Assembly: GCA_904501775.1 (NCBI GenBank)
Contig: CAJGCJ010000023.1
Span: forward strand, 1 to 22,009
DNA length: 22,009 nucleotides
Reading direction: 5' to 3'
Source of the DNA: an uncultured Bacteroidaceae bacterium
GTDB lineage: Bacteria; Bacteroidota; Bacteroidia; Bacteroidales; Bacteroidaceae
Positions 1-6,359 of the stretch are shown here, piece after piece. Under the pieces are notes generated by a model. That model saw only the letters and a program-made list of their open reading frames with translations, did no database searches and was not told the origin of the DNA. Both the position numbers and the translations under genes were made by a program. The number at the start of each line of letters is the position of its first letter. The first letter of the stretch is position 1.

Positions 1-172
1 AGCTAAGGATTTAAGTTATACACTTGGGACTTAGCCCCTTCGTCAAACCAAAGATAGCGATTGCGGTCTTATTTTTATTCTGCCGGGGTAAAAACTTATT
101 CTTATATTGGTTTGACACCAAAAAGTAGATTATAAATTTAAGTTTAAATTAACTGAAAGTATAACCGTTCGG

Positions 173-236
173 AATACCGAGAACTTTAAAGAGTAGATTA
201 TCAAGTACTTGAGGTGTTTTGATGTTTTTGCAACCC
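173..236 (+). repeat. Intergenic repeat module B (copy 1), with half of module C
   Basis: AATACCGAGAACTTTAAA at 173-190 recurs exactly at 2503-2520. In both copies it is followed ten bases later by a related 12-mer (TCAAGTACTTGA here, TCAAAAGCTTGA at 2531-2542) and then by a TTTGCAACCC segment (about 227-235 here, 2567-2575 there). In this copy the first half of the final GGGTTTGCAACCC palindrome has been lost. Same orientation as the second copy. Confidence 0.7.
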
Positions 237-248
237 TATGATTATTTA

Positions 249-305
249 GGGGCATTACAAATGCCCAACTCATATCGCTTCGGATTACAAATCCGAAGCA
301 TCATT
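249..305 (+). repeat. Intergenic repeat module A (copy 1): two hairpins
   Basis: Two palindromes lie side by side. The first is GGGCATTACAAATGCCC at 250-266 (7-bp stem, ACA loop). The second spans 277-299 with a 10-bp stem (GCTTCGGATT paired with AATCCGAAGC) around ACA. The spacer AACTCATAT and the trailing CATCAT match copy 2 at 2445-2500. No T-tract follows, so this is not a normal terminator. Confidence 0.75.
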
Positions 306-425
306 TTAGTGACTGACTGCTGCTTGTGCATATTATAAACTAACCTATAAACACAAAACACTACTATTATGAATTTATTGAAAAAATAAAGCACCGGCAC
401 ATAAACAAAAATTTTTCTTTTTTTG

Positions 426-433
426 TACCTTTG
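426..433 (+). promoter_or_regulatory. -7 box of the sulP promoter
   Basis: TACCTTTG matches the Bacteroidetes -7 consensus TAnnTTTG, about 55 nt before the chosen ATG at 489. I see no TTTG -33 element at the usual 19-nt spacing. An alternative TTG start at 423 would sit inside this promoter, which argues for the ATG at 489. Confidence 0.6.
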
Positions 434-488
434 CATCGCTTTTCCAAAAAGGCCTTTTGACAAGAGAGTTTTTATACAAAATATTACT

Positions 489-2192
489 ATGAAGGCGAAG
501 AAAGTTATTGATTTTCATCCTAAGTTCTTCGAGACAATGAAGAACTATTCGCGAGAGAAGTTCACTGCCGATATAATGGCCGGCATCATCGTGGGTGTGG
601 TTGCAATACCCCTTGCCATTGCATTCGGTATCGCAAGTGGAGTGGGTCCCACAGAGGGTCTTGTAACAGCTATCATGGCTGGTTTCCTCATCTCGGCATT
701 AGGTGGCTCAAAAGTTCAGATTGGTGGCCCTACAGGTGCTTTCATCATCATCGTCTATGGAGTGGTGCAGCAGTATGGCTTGAGCGGTCTTGCCATTGCA
801 ACTATCATGGCAGGTATAATACTTGTTATTATGGGATTGTGCCGCATGGGAAGTGTTATTAAATTCATGCCTTATCCTATCATCATCGGATTTACGGGCG
901 GTATTGCCATTACAATCTTCTCGACACAAATCAATGACCTGCTTGGATTGGGTATAGAGAATGTGCCTGCCAACTTCATTGATAAATGGGTGTGCTATTT
1001 CAATAACATGGGTGCTATCGACTGGTGGAGCACTGTTATGGGATTGGCAAGTATTGCACTCATTGCACTTACTCCCAAGTTCTCGAAGAAGGTTCCGGGA
1101 TCGTTGCTCGCTATTATTGTGATGACATTGGCTGCATGGCTGTTGCGCGACTATGCCGGTGTGACATCTATTAAGACTATTGGCGATCTCTATGAGTTGC
1201 CCTCGGGATTCCCGGCTTTCCGCCTGCCACAGATTGACATGGAGACAGGCAGTCTCTTCGCTACTATTCAGGCTCTTGCTCCTGTTGCATTTACAATTGC
1301 GATGCTTGGCGCTATTGAGTCATTGCTATCGGCTATGGTTGCCGATGGTGTCATAGGCGACCAGCATAACTCAAATACCGAGCTTGTAGGACAGGGTATC
1401 GCAAACATCGTAGTGCCCTTCTTTGGCGGTATTCCTGCAACAGGTGCCATTGCACGTACAATGGCAAATATCAACAACGGAGGTAAAACTCCTGTAGCGG
1501 GTATTGTGCATACATTGGTGCTGTTGGCTGTATTGCTTTGCCTCGGTAGTCTTGTAGAACTTATTCCTATGCCTTGCCTTGCCGGCGTACTTGTGATGGT
1601 GGCATATAACATGAGTGGCTGGAGAACTATTGTTTCGATGTACCGCAGCTCTATGTCGGGTACTACGGTGTTGTTTGTAACACTGTTGCTTACTGTATTC
1701 TTCGACCTTACATTGGCTATTGAGGCCGGTCTTGTTATGGCTGTTGTCATTGTGATGAAACGTGTTATGGAGAGCGCTAACATATCGGTTGTACGCGACC
1801 AACTTGATGTACACCGCGATGGCGAGCACGACGAGACACTCTCTATTCCCGAGGGTACCGAGGTGTTCGAGATTGAAGGTCCTTTCTTCTTTGGTGTAGC
1901 CAATAAGTTCGACGAGGTGATGCGTGATCGTGATGCTATGCCTATACGCGTGTTGCGTATGCGCCGAGTGACCTTTATAGATTCTACAGGCTTGCATAAC
2001 CTCGAGATATTTATCAAGTCGTCGCACGACGAAGGACGTGTAATAATCCTCTCGGGTGTACACGAGAATGTAGAGAAGTCGTTGCGTAAGAGTGGTATCG
2101 TGAAACTCGTTGGTAAGGAGAATGTATGTTCAGATATTCATTTGGCACTTGAGAGAGCTAAAGAGGTTTCAAAGGAAATAGTTTTGAAATAA
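489..2192 (+). CDS. SulP family inorganic anion transporter with STAS domain
   Basis: A 567-residue inner-membrane transporter of the SulP (SLC26-like) family, which moves sulfate, bicarbonate or related anions; the substrate cannot be read from sequence. Residues about 25-425 are rich in hydrophobic helices and contain SulP signatures such as QIGGPTGAF (about 77-85) and the GGIPATGAIART loop (about 313-324). Residues about 453-562 form a cytoplasmic STAS domain with the characteristic FIDSTG at about 496-501. Length is normal for bacterial SulP proteins. The ATG at 489 is chosen because upstream in-frame codons overlap the promoter. The gene is monocistronic, ending in a terminator at 2219, and is flanked on both sides by the same dispersed palindromic repeats. 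Confidence 0.93.
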   Translation: MKAKKVIDFHPKFFETMKNYSREKFTADIMAGIIVGVVAIPLAIAFGIASGVGPTEGLVTAIMAGFLISALGGSKVQIGGPTGAFIIIVYGVVQQYGLSGLAIATIMAGIILVIMGLCRMGSVIKFMPYPIIIGFTGGIAITIFSTQINDLLGLGIENVPANFIDKWVCYFNNMGAIDWWSTVMGLASIALIALTPKFSKKVPGSLLAIIVMTLAAWLLRDYAGVTSIKTIGDLYELPSGFPAFRLPQIDMETGSLFATIQALAPVAFTIAMLGAIESLLSAMVADGVIGDQHNSNTELVGQGIANIVVPFFGGIPATGAIARTMANINNGGKTPVAGIVHTLVLLAVLLCLGSLVELIPMPCLAGVLVMVAYNMSGWRTIVSMYRSSMSGTTVLFVTLLLTVFFDLTLAIEAGLVMAVVIVMKRVMESANISVVRDQLDVHRDGEHDETLSIPEGTEVFEIEGPFFFGVANKFDEVMRDRDAMPIRVLRMRRVTFIDSTGLHNLEIFIKSSHDEGRVIILSGVHENVEKSLRKSGIVKLVGKENVCSDIHLALERAKEVSKEIVLK

Positions 2193-2218
2193 TAGAATTA
2201 TTGAATCGTTATAAGTTT

Positions 2219-2251
2219 GGAGACATAACAATGCTTATGTCTCCATTTTTT
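2219..2251 (+). terminator. Rho-independent terminator of the SulP gene
   Basis: A perfect 10-bp stem (GGAGACATAA paired with TTATGTCTCC) with a 6-nt loop is followed at once by ATTTTTT. It begins 27 nt after the SulP stop codon. Confidence 0.88.
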
Positions 2252-2262
2252 ATATGTGGTGT

Positions 2263-2291
2263 GAGTGTCAGGGTTTGTAACCCGAAATAAT
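2263..2291 (+). repeat. Intergenic repeat module C, copy 1
   Basis: A 29-bp unit beginning GAGTGTCA, with palindromic core GGGTTTGTAACCC and ending CGAAATAAT. It is identical over all 29 bases to the copy at 2375-2403. It starts 12 nt past the SulP terminator. Confidence 0.8.
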
Positions 2292-2374
2292 AAGATTGAC
2301 AACCGTAGTTCTTAAATATTCCATCAGTTATCTTATATCTTGTGATGCAGCTGATATGTTATCCGCTGCAGAAC

Positions 2375-2403
2375 GAGTGTCAGGGTTTGTAACCCGAAAT
2401 AAT
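2375..2403 (+). repeat. Intergenic repeat module C, copy 2
   Basis: Identical over 29 bases to 2263-2291. The preceding bases (around 2347-2374, with CAGCTGAT and CTGCAGAA) resemble those before the degenerate copy at 6248, so the ancestral unit probably extends further upstream than the core. Confidence 0.8.
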
Positions 2404-2444
2404 GAATAAATTTCTAATTGCAGTTCGTGTGATATAGTAAGTAA

Positions 2445-2500
2445 GGGGATTACAAATCCCCAACTCATATTGCTTCGGATTACAAATCCGAAGCATCATC
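2445..2500 (+). repeat. Intergenic repeat module A (copy 2): two hairpins
   Basis: The first hairpin is GGGGATTACAAATCCCC (2445-2461). The second spans 2471-2495 with an 11-bp stem (TGCTTCGGATT and its complement) around ACA. The spacer AACTCATAT is the same as in copy 1. The first hairpin differs from copy 1 by substitutions on both arms, so pairing is retained. Confidence 0.78.
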
Positions 2501-2502
2501 TT

Positions 2503-2542
2503 AATACCGAGAACTTTAAAAAGGAAATAATCAAAAGCTTGA
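2503..2542 (+). repeat. Intergenic repeat module B (copy 2)
   Basis: AATACCGAGAACTTTAAA at 2503-2520 is an exact match to 173-190, followed by TCAAAAGCTTGA, related to the palindrome TCAAGTACTTGA of copy 1. It directly follows module A here, whereas in copy 1 module A comes after module B. Confidence 0.7.
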
Positions 2543-2555
2543 AATTATTAGATAT

Positions 2556-2586
2556 GAGTGTCAGGGTTTGCAACCCGAGAGAATAA
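2556..2586 (+). repeat. Intergenic repeat module C, copy 3 (variant)
   Basis: Same GAGTGTCA lead with core GGGTTTGCAACCC; one loop base changed (T to C) and the tail is CGAGAGAATAAT. The stem arms GGGTT/AACCC are intact. Confidence 0.75.
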
Positions 2587-2673
2587 TTTAGATAACTTAT
2601 TGTATGCTTATAATACAATAAGCATAAATGCAATTTAACCCCCACAAAATTAATAAATAGACGAGTTTTTAAT

Positions 2674-2681
2674 TAATTTTG
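2674..2681 (+). promoter_or_regulatory. -7 box of the DMT exporter promoter
   Basis: TAATTTTG fits TAnnTTTG and sits 25 nt before the ATG at 2706, giving a short leader. A longer reading from 2679 would start within this box, so the ATG at 2706 is preferred. No -33 TTTG is evident. Confidence 0.55.
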
Positions 2682-2705
2682 CACACAATAAGAAAGCATG
2701 TAAAT

Positions 2706-3605
2706 ATGTCTGACAACGATACCGGAAAAATATCACCAATAGCCTACATAACAGCATTTGCCATTGTGGTAATATGGGGCTGCACATTCGTGCAGACTAA
2801 ACTGCTTATAAATGCCGGCCTGCGCCCCGACGAGATATTTCTCTATCGTTTCTTGTTGGCATATATTCTTATATTGCCTTTGGCCGGGAAACGACTCTTT
2901 CTCGACAATTGGAAAGACGAATTGTTGGCTCTGTTGCTCGGACTTAGTGGCGGTTCGCTCTATTTCGTTACAGAGAACTATGCTCTCGCCTATGGATATT
3001 GTTACAATGTATCGCTTATCGTTTGTCTTACTCCGCTTATAACAGCACTTATGGTAGGGTGGATATATCCTGCCGAGCGTCTCAATCGCAAGGGGGTCTA
3101 CGGCTCGCTCATCGCATTGCTCGGAATGGCATTGGTTGTGTTTAATGGTAATTTTATTCTTAAACTGTCGCCACTGGGCGATGCACTTGCCCTTGCAGCA
3201 TGCCTATGTTGGGCTTCATACTCACTCATTATAAAAAATCTTCAGGCGAAGTATGATAGCATGCTTATTACACGCAAGGTATTCGCATACGGATTGCTCA
3301 CAATAATACCCTTTTTGTGTGCAAAAGGAATAAATGTGGGTACTATGCTCAATGGCGGTGCTGTAGTGTGGGGTAATTTGCTGGCTCTGGGATGCGTGGC
3401 ATCGATGCTCTGTTTCCTTGGTTGGAACTGGTGTCTTAAGAAGATTGGGGTGGTGCGTGCCACAAACTTCATATATCTGAATCCGGTGATAACGATGATT
3501 ACCTCGGTGCTGGTGCTTAATGAACGTGTGACATGGATGGCTATTCTTGGTGCTGCGCTTATTTTGGGTGGTCTTGCCTATATAGATAAAAAGAGGAAAA
3601 AGTAA
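2706..3605 (+). CDS. DMT superfamily transporter (EamA domains)
   Basis: A 299-residue integral membrane protein with two tandem EamA-type repeats and about ten hydrophobic helices, the usual drug/metabolite transporter layout. The first repeat opens with AIVVIWGCTFVQTKLLINAG (residues about 14-33). The second shows the expected LNPVITMITSVLVLNE followed by a final GAALILGGLAYI helix and a basic KKRKK tail. Members export amino acids, nucleotides or other small metabolites; the substrate here is unknown. The start is set by the promoter at 2674. The stop codon lies in the loop of a hairpin terminator shared with the convergent HAD gene. Confidence 0.9.
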   Translation: MSDNDTGKISPIAYITAFAIVVIWGCTFVQTKLLINAGLRPDEIFLYRFLLAYILILPLAGKRLFLDNWKDELLALLLGLSGGSLYFVTENYALAYGYCYNVSLIVCLTPLITALMVGWIYPAERLNRKGVYGSLIALLGMALVVFNGNFILKLSPLGDALALAACLCWASYSLIIKNLQAKYDSMLITRKVFAYGLLTIIPFLCAKGINVGTMLNGGAVVWGNLLALGCVASMLCFLGWNWCLKKIGVVRATNFIYLNPVITMITSVLVLNERVTWMAILGAALILGGLAYIDKKRKK

Positions 3606-3626
3606 TTTTTCCCTCTTTTTATCTAT
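3582..3626. terminator. Bidirectional terminator overlapping the DMT exporter stop
   Basis: Arms at 3582-3601 and 3606-3626 form a 20-bp stem with one bulged C around the loop GTAA. The stem ends in A-runs on one arm and T-runs on the other, so it can work for both the exporter (+) and the HAD gene (-). The TAA of the exporter (3603-3605) is in the loop. Confidence 0.82.
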
Positions 3627-3631
3627 GCTAC

Positions 3632-4258
3632 TTATTTATAAGCCATAAGTATCTTTTCGAGCAATGGACGCCAGTCCTCGCCATTATTTACCTGCATGAC
3701 ATTTATTCCCATGCGTCGTGCCGTTTCGATGTTCTTTGCACCATCATCAATGAAAAGTGTCTCCGAGGGGTTCATTCTGCCTTCGAGCAGCATCTTGCGA
3801 TATATCTCTTCACCGGGTTTTGAGCAATTCATCTTGTAGCTGAGGAAGAGAGTGTCGAAATAGTCATCGAGTTTTTTACCCGATGGTGTGAACTCGCTGC
3901 TGCGTGCCCATCCTTGCAGAAAGGGATTGGTGTTGCTCAACACCGACAGACGGTAACGCTGGCGCAACTGTTGCAGATACTCGAGATATTCTACATTTAC
4001 CTTTACAACAAAACTCAACCACGCCTCTTTAGCCTGATTATAGTCAATAGGACGTTTGCATAGCACCGAGAGTTCTTCTATAAATTCATCGGCTGTGATG
4101 TCGCCATTTTCCAGTGCATAGAAAGCACCTGCTTGTTTGTAGCTGTTGAGATAATCCTGAGGGTTCTCTATTCCCAAATTACCGAAGTGCTTTATGGCAT
4201 TGTCGGTGTCAATATCTATAAGTACGCCACCAAAATCGAATACTATATCCTTTATCAT
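3632..4258 (-). CDS. HAD superfamily phosphatase (subfamily IA, YihX-like)
   Basis: A 208-residue soluble haloacid-dehalogenase-fold hydrolase. Motif I is DFGGVLID (nucleophile D8; the usual second Asp is Gly, as often seen in the YihX-like branch). Motif II is SNTNPF (S108), motif III is K147 in KPGEEIY, and motif IV is FIDDGAKN (D171, D172). Residues about 15-90 would form the alpha-helical cap. Relatives dephosphorylate sugar phosphates or nucleotides; the substrate is not determined. It is transcribed alone from a -7 box at 4285-4292 and ends at the shared terminator at 3582-3626. Confidence 0.9.
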   Translation of the reverse strand: MIKDIVFDFGGVLIDIDTDNAIKHFGNLGIENPQDYLNSYKQAGAFYALENGDITADEFIEELSVLCKRPIDYNQAKEAWLSFVVKVNVEYLEYLQQLRQRYRLSVLSNTNPFLQGWARSSEFTPSGKKLDDYFDTLFLSYKMNCSKPGEEIYRKMLLEGRMNPSETLFIDDGAKNIETARRMGINVMQVNNGEDWRPLLEKILMAYK

Positions 4259-4284
4259 CTCTATTATCGTTTCTTTTCTTAATG

Positions 4285-4292
4285 CAAAGGTA
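4285..4292 (-). promoter_or_regulatory. -7 box of the HAD gene promoter
   Basis: Minus-strand TACCTTTG (followed by CA), 26 nt before the HAD start codon. No -33 TTTG at 19-nt spacing. Confidence 0.55.
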
Positions 4293-4371
4293 CTTATTTA
4301 TCCTCTATTTTATGAGACTTTCCAATGTCGCTTTATAATATTTTTATCAACAGAGCAAGGCTGTGTCACTT

Positions 4372-6072
4372 TTAACTTAATGCCTCTATGAAGAGTTCCT
4401 TGTGGGTTGAGTCGCTACGTGATATAATACTCTTTATCCTTGATTTCTTTGTGTATATGTTGCCTACGCTCTCTTCCATAAATATGCTTATTGCCTTGGG
4501 CGAGAAGCCGGCACATATAAAGACTATGAAGCGTATGTCGTGTTCACCGAACTGCGGAAATTCTTCACGCAACTTGCCTATTATGCCACCACGATAGTTG
4601 TCGACAATGTTCTCGAGATGCTCAATCTCGCGTTTGTTCTTCATGAACGATTCTATGTTCTCGCGAACATGCTTGTAAATGGCCTCCTTGTCTTTCTTTA
4701 TGCCATGTGTCTCGTAGAAGGTGCTGCTGAGCTCGTTAAGCAGTTCGAACTGTTTCTTGAAGAGCACGGCAACCTGTTTGTCCATCTCTGCGATGCGGGC
4801 ATTGTGTGTGCTCAGGCGGCTCGAGATATCGTCGACCTCGGCTTTCTTGGCAAAGAGTGAACGGCTCATTTCGTCGGCAACCTCGGCATAGCGTTCTATC
4901 TGTGCATTCTTCTGTGCTATCCTCTTCTGCATCACGAGCATTGCCAAGCATAGCAACAATATTGTTATTATGACGATTACGGCTGCCATGCGTTCGGTGC
5001 TTGCGAGCTTATATTCGCTTATCTGCACCTGCGATTGGTAGTAGTCGCGCTGCGAGGTCAGCAACGGCTGTCTCAGTACGCTGCGCATTATGGTGTCGTG
5101 GATGTAGTATATGTTCTCAAGGATATACAGTGCATTCTCGTTGTCGCCACGCATGCGGCTAATGTCATACATCTGTGTCAGCGTGGCAAGGGTATCGTTT
5201 ATTGTTGCCGATTGTTGCCATGCCTGTCGCATATGACGGTTCGAGCTTTTCATGTCGCTCCCGGTGGCATGTATATATGCGAGTGTGAGGTTTACGATGT
5301 GTGTGGTGTCATACTCCTTTGCATATTCGCTTCCCAACAGCCACTCCGACTTTGAGTAGTAGCTTGTGCGGCTGTATAGCTTCAGAAGGTTTTCGATGCA
5401 GTTTTGCGACACCTCCTTGTCGTTGTTGTCGCATCCCCATTGCAGCTCCTCGAGCAACAGCTCTTCGGCTTCGTCATACCGCTTCAGCTCAATGAGTGTA
5501 TGTGCCGTTTTTATGATGGTCGCATGCTCGTAGTCTTTCAGTCCTGACAACTTAAAGTATGTGTGTGCATTGTTATAGAGCTGCAGAGCACGCTGGTAGT
5601 CGAACGACTCGGTAAAGAGCGATGCCATGTTCGAATATAACAGTGCTATGTATTCGGGTTGCGACACATTGTTTATGTATTGCTCGGCCTGTGTGTATTC
5701 AAGGATTGCCTTTGTGCTGTGTCCTGCAAGCTGGTGCGAGCGTCCCATGCAGTAGAGCGACAGAAAATGGTAATCATCCTCTTTGTTGCTGTAATATTCC
5801 GATACGATGTACAATACCGAGTCTTTCGGCATGCCCAGCCCTGCTGCGTCGTCGGCAACAGCCTTTAGGAGCGTGTGCTTCATCTTGTCGGATTTGGAGT
5901 AGAGCTCATCTTTTACAATGCTCCCGAGGATAGTGCGTGCGCTGTCGGGCGAAGAGAGAAGCATCTCTTCGGCTCTGTCGAGGGAGAGCGTGGTGTGGCT
6001 GTTACTGCACGATGCGCTTAAAAGCATTACGAGGAGCAGCGTTACTATGTATGATGTGGCTCTTTTAATCAT
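4372..6072 (-). CDS. Membrane TPR protein with coiled coil and C-terminal LuxR-like HTH
   Basis: A 566-residue protein starting at the ATG at 6072. It opens with a signal peptide ending in a lipobox-like LSASC (Cys22). Residues about 30-340 are helical tetratricopeptide-like repeats. A single membrane helix follows at about 363-381, then a predicted coiled coil (about 385-500). Residues about 502-552 resemble a LuxR-type helix-turn-helix: SPKAISIF as second helix and NIYTKKSRIKSII as recognition helix. This layout puts the TPRs in the periplasm and the HTH in the cytoplasm, which suggests a membrane-tethered sensor/regulator; that role is inference and the ligand is unknown. Similar architectures are common and mostly uncharacterised in Bacteroidales. 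The longer reading from 6129 is rejected because a promoter lies at 6134-6165 and only the downstream Met gives a clean signal peptide. Confidence 0.82.
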   Translation of the reverse strand: MIKRATSYIVTLLLVMLLSASCSNSHTTLSLDRAEEMLLSSPDSARTILGSIVKDELYSKSDKMKHTLLKAVADDAAGLGMPKDSVLYIVSEYYSNKEDDYHFLSLYCMGRSHQLAGHSTKAILEYTQAEQYINNVSQPEYIALLYSNMASLFTESFDYQRALQLYNNAHTYFKLSGLKDYEHATIIKTAHTLIELKRYDEAEELLLEELQWGCDNNDKEVSQNCIENLLKLYSRTSYYSKSEWLLGSEYAKEYDTTHIVNLTLAYIHATGSDMKSSNRHMRQAWQQSATINDTLATLTQMYDISRMRGDNENALYILENIYYIHDTIMRSVLRQPLLTSQRDYYQSQVQISEYKLASTERMAAVIVIITILLLCLAMLVMQKRIAQKNAQIERYAEVADEMSRSLFAKKAEVDDISSRLSTHNARIAEMDKQVAVLFKKQFELLNELSSTFYETHGIKKDKEAIYKHVRENIESFMKNKREIEHLENIVDNYRGGIIGKLREEFPQFGEHDIRFIVFICAGFSPKAISIFMEESVGNIYTKKSRIKSIISRSDSTHKELFIEALS

Positions 6073-6133
6073 CCTGATATGTAGGTTTGCTTTGTTGCGG
6101 CTCTGCTTTTGAAGCCTGCGTATATACATTTTT

Positions 6134-6165
6134 CAAAGTTACTGCTTTTTTCTTAAAAGACAAAA
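6134..6165 (-). promoter_or_regulatory. Promoter (-33/-7) of the TPR/HTH gene
   Basis: On the minus strand, TTTTG (6161-6165) is separated by exactly 19 nt from TAACTTTG (6134-6141), an excellent Bacteroidetes housekeeping promoter. Transcription should begin near 6127, so the ATG at 6129 would be at or upstream of the transcript start. Confidence 0.78.
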
Positions 6166-6247
6166 TCGTAGGTCGTTTGCATGTGTTGTACTGTTACTGT
6201 TTGCGTAGTGATTAGTGTAGCTGCTGATGTGCCATCTGATACAGAAT

Positions 6248-6270
6248 GAGTGTAAGGGTTTAGTAACTCG
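6248..6270 (+). repeat. Degenerate copy of intergenic repeat module C
   Basis: GAGTGTAAGGGTTTAGTAAC resembles the module C copies at 2263 and 2375, and the preceding bases (about 6218-6247, with GCTGATGTG and CAGAA) resemble those before the 2375 copy. Stem pairing is partly lost. It sits between the TPR gene and the sppA terminator. Confidence 0.5.
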
Positions 6271-6300
6271 AAAAAACATACAGCTGTAAAGATAGTATAA

Positions 6301-6335
6301 AAAACACCCTAAAGCATTTAGCCTTGGGGTGTTTT
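6301..6335 (-). terminator. Terminator of sppA
   Basis: A 9-bp stem (AAAACACCC paired with GGGTGTTTT) encloses a 17-nt loop. On the minus strand the stem ends in a run of T, as expected for a Rho-independent terminator. It lies 24 nt past the sppA stop. Confidence 0.72.
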
Positions 6336-6359
6336 AGGAATAAAGTCTATTACTTATAT

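Larger units (their letters stand above)
1..488. other. Non-coding region upstream of the SulP gene
   Basis: I see no supportable gene here. The stretch is AT-rich and holds the first repeat cluster (173-300), a 10-bp inverted repeat GTCAAACCAA at 42-51 with its complement at 107-116, a 10-bp direct repeat AGTAGATTAT at 124-133 and 192-201, a perfect 12-bp palindrome TCAAGTACTTGA at 201-212, and the sulP -7 box near 426. One forward frame open from the left edge stops at 32-34. It could be the last ten codons of an upstream gene, but it is too short to support. Confidence 0.6.
2252..2705. other. Non-coding repeat-rich region between SulP and the DMT exporter
   Basis: No gene is supported. 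The region contains three copies of the GGGTTTGTAACCC-type module (2263, 2375, 2556), the second A module (2445-2500) and the second B module (2503-2542), listed separately. The remaining sequence is AT-rich, and the last 40 bases carry the promoter of the downstream exporter. Confidence 0.65.

Noticed and set aside
2..34. Ten-codon open frame at the left edge ending in TAG
   Set aside because: Too short to tell from chance; possible tail of an upstream gene but not supportable.
249..300. Module A hairpins as Rho-independent terminators
   Set aside because: No T-run follows on either strand, no gene ends nearby, and the same pair recurs at 2445-2500, which points to a repeat element.
242..463. 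Short minus-strand frame opposite the SulP leader
   Set aside because: It runs through the palindromic repeats and promoter and has no recognisable domain.
423..488. Longer SulP reading from a TTG at 423
   Set aside because: The TTG lies in the TACCTTTG promoter box, and the extra 22 residues do not resemble a SulP N-terminus.
1268..2063. Long minus-strand frames opposite sulP (up to 249 codons)
   Set aside because: They are mirror frames of a well-supported transporter gene and have the low-complexity composition of such shadows.
2263..2586. Module C repeats as a CRISPR array
   Set aside because: Spacing is irregular (112 and 181 bases), the spacers contain other repeat modules, and no cas genes are present.
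4350..4364. Small hairpin (ACAG/CTGT) as terminator of the TPR/HTH gene
   Set aside because: The stem is only four base pairs with no T-run on the minus strand.
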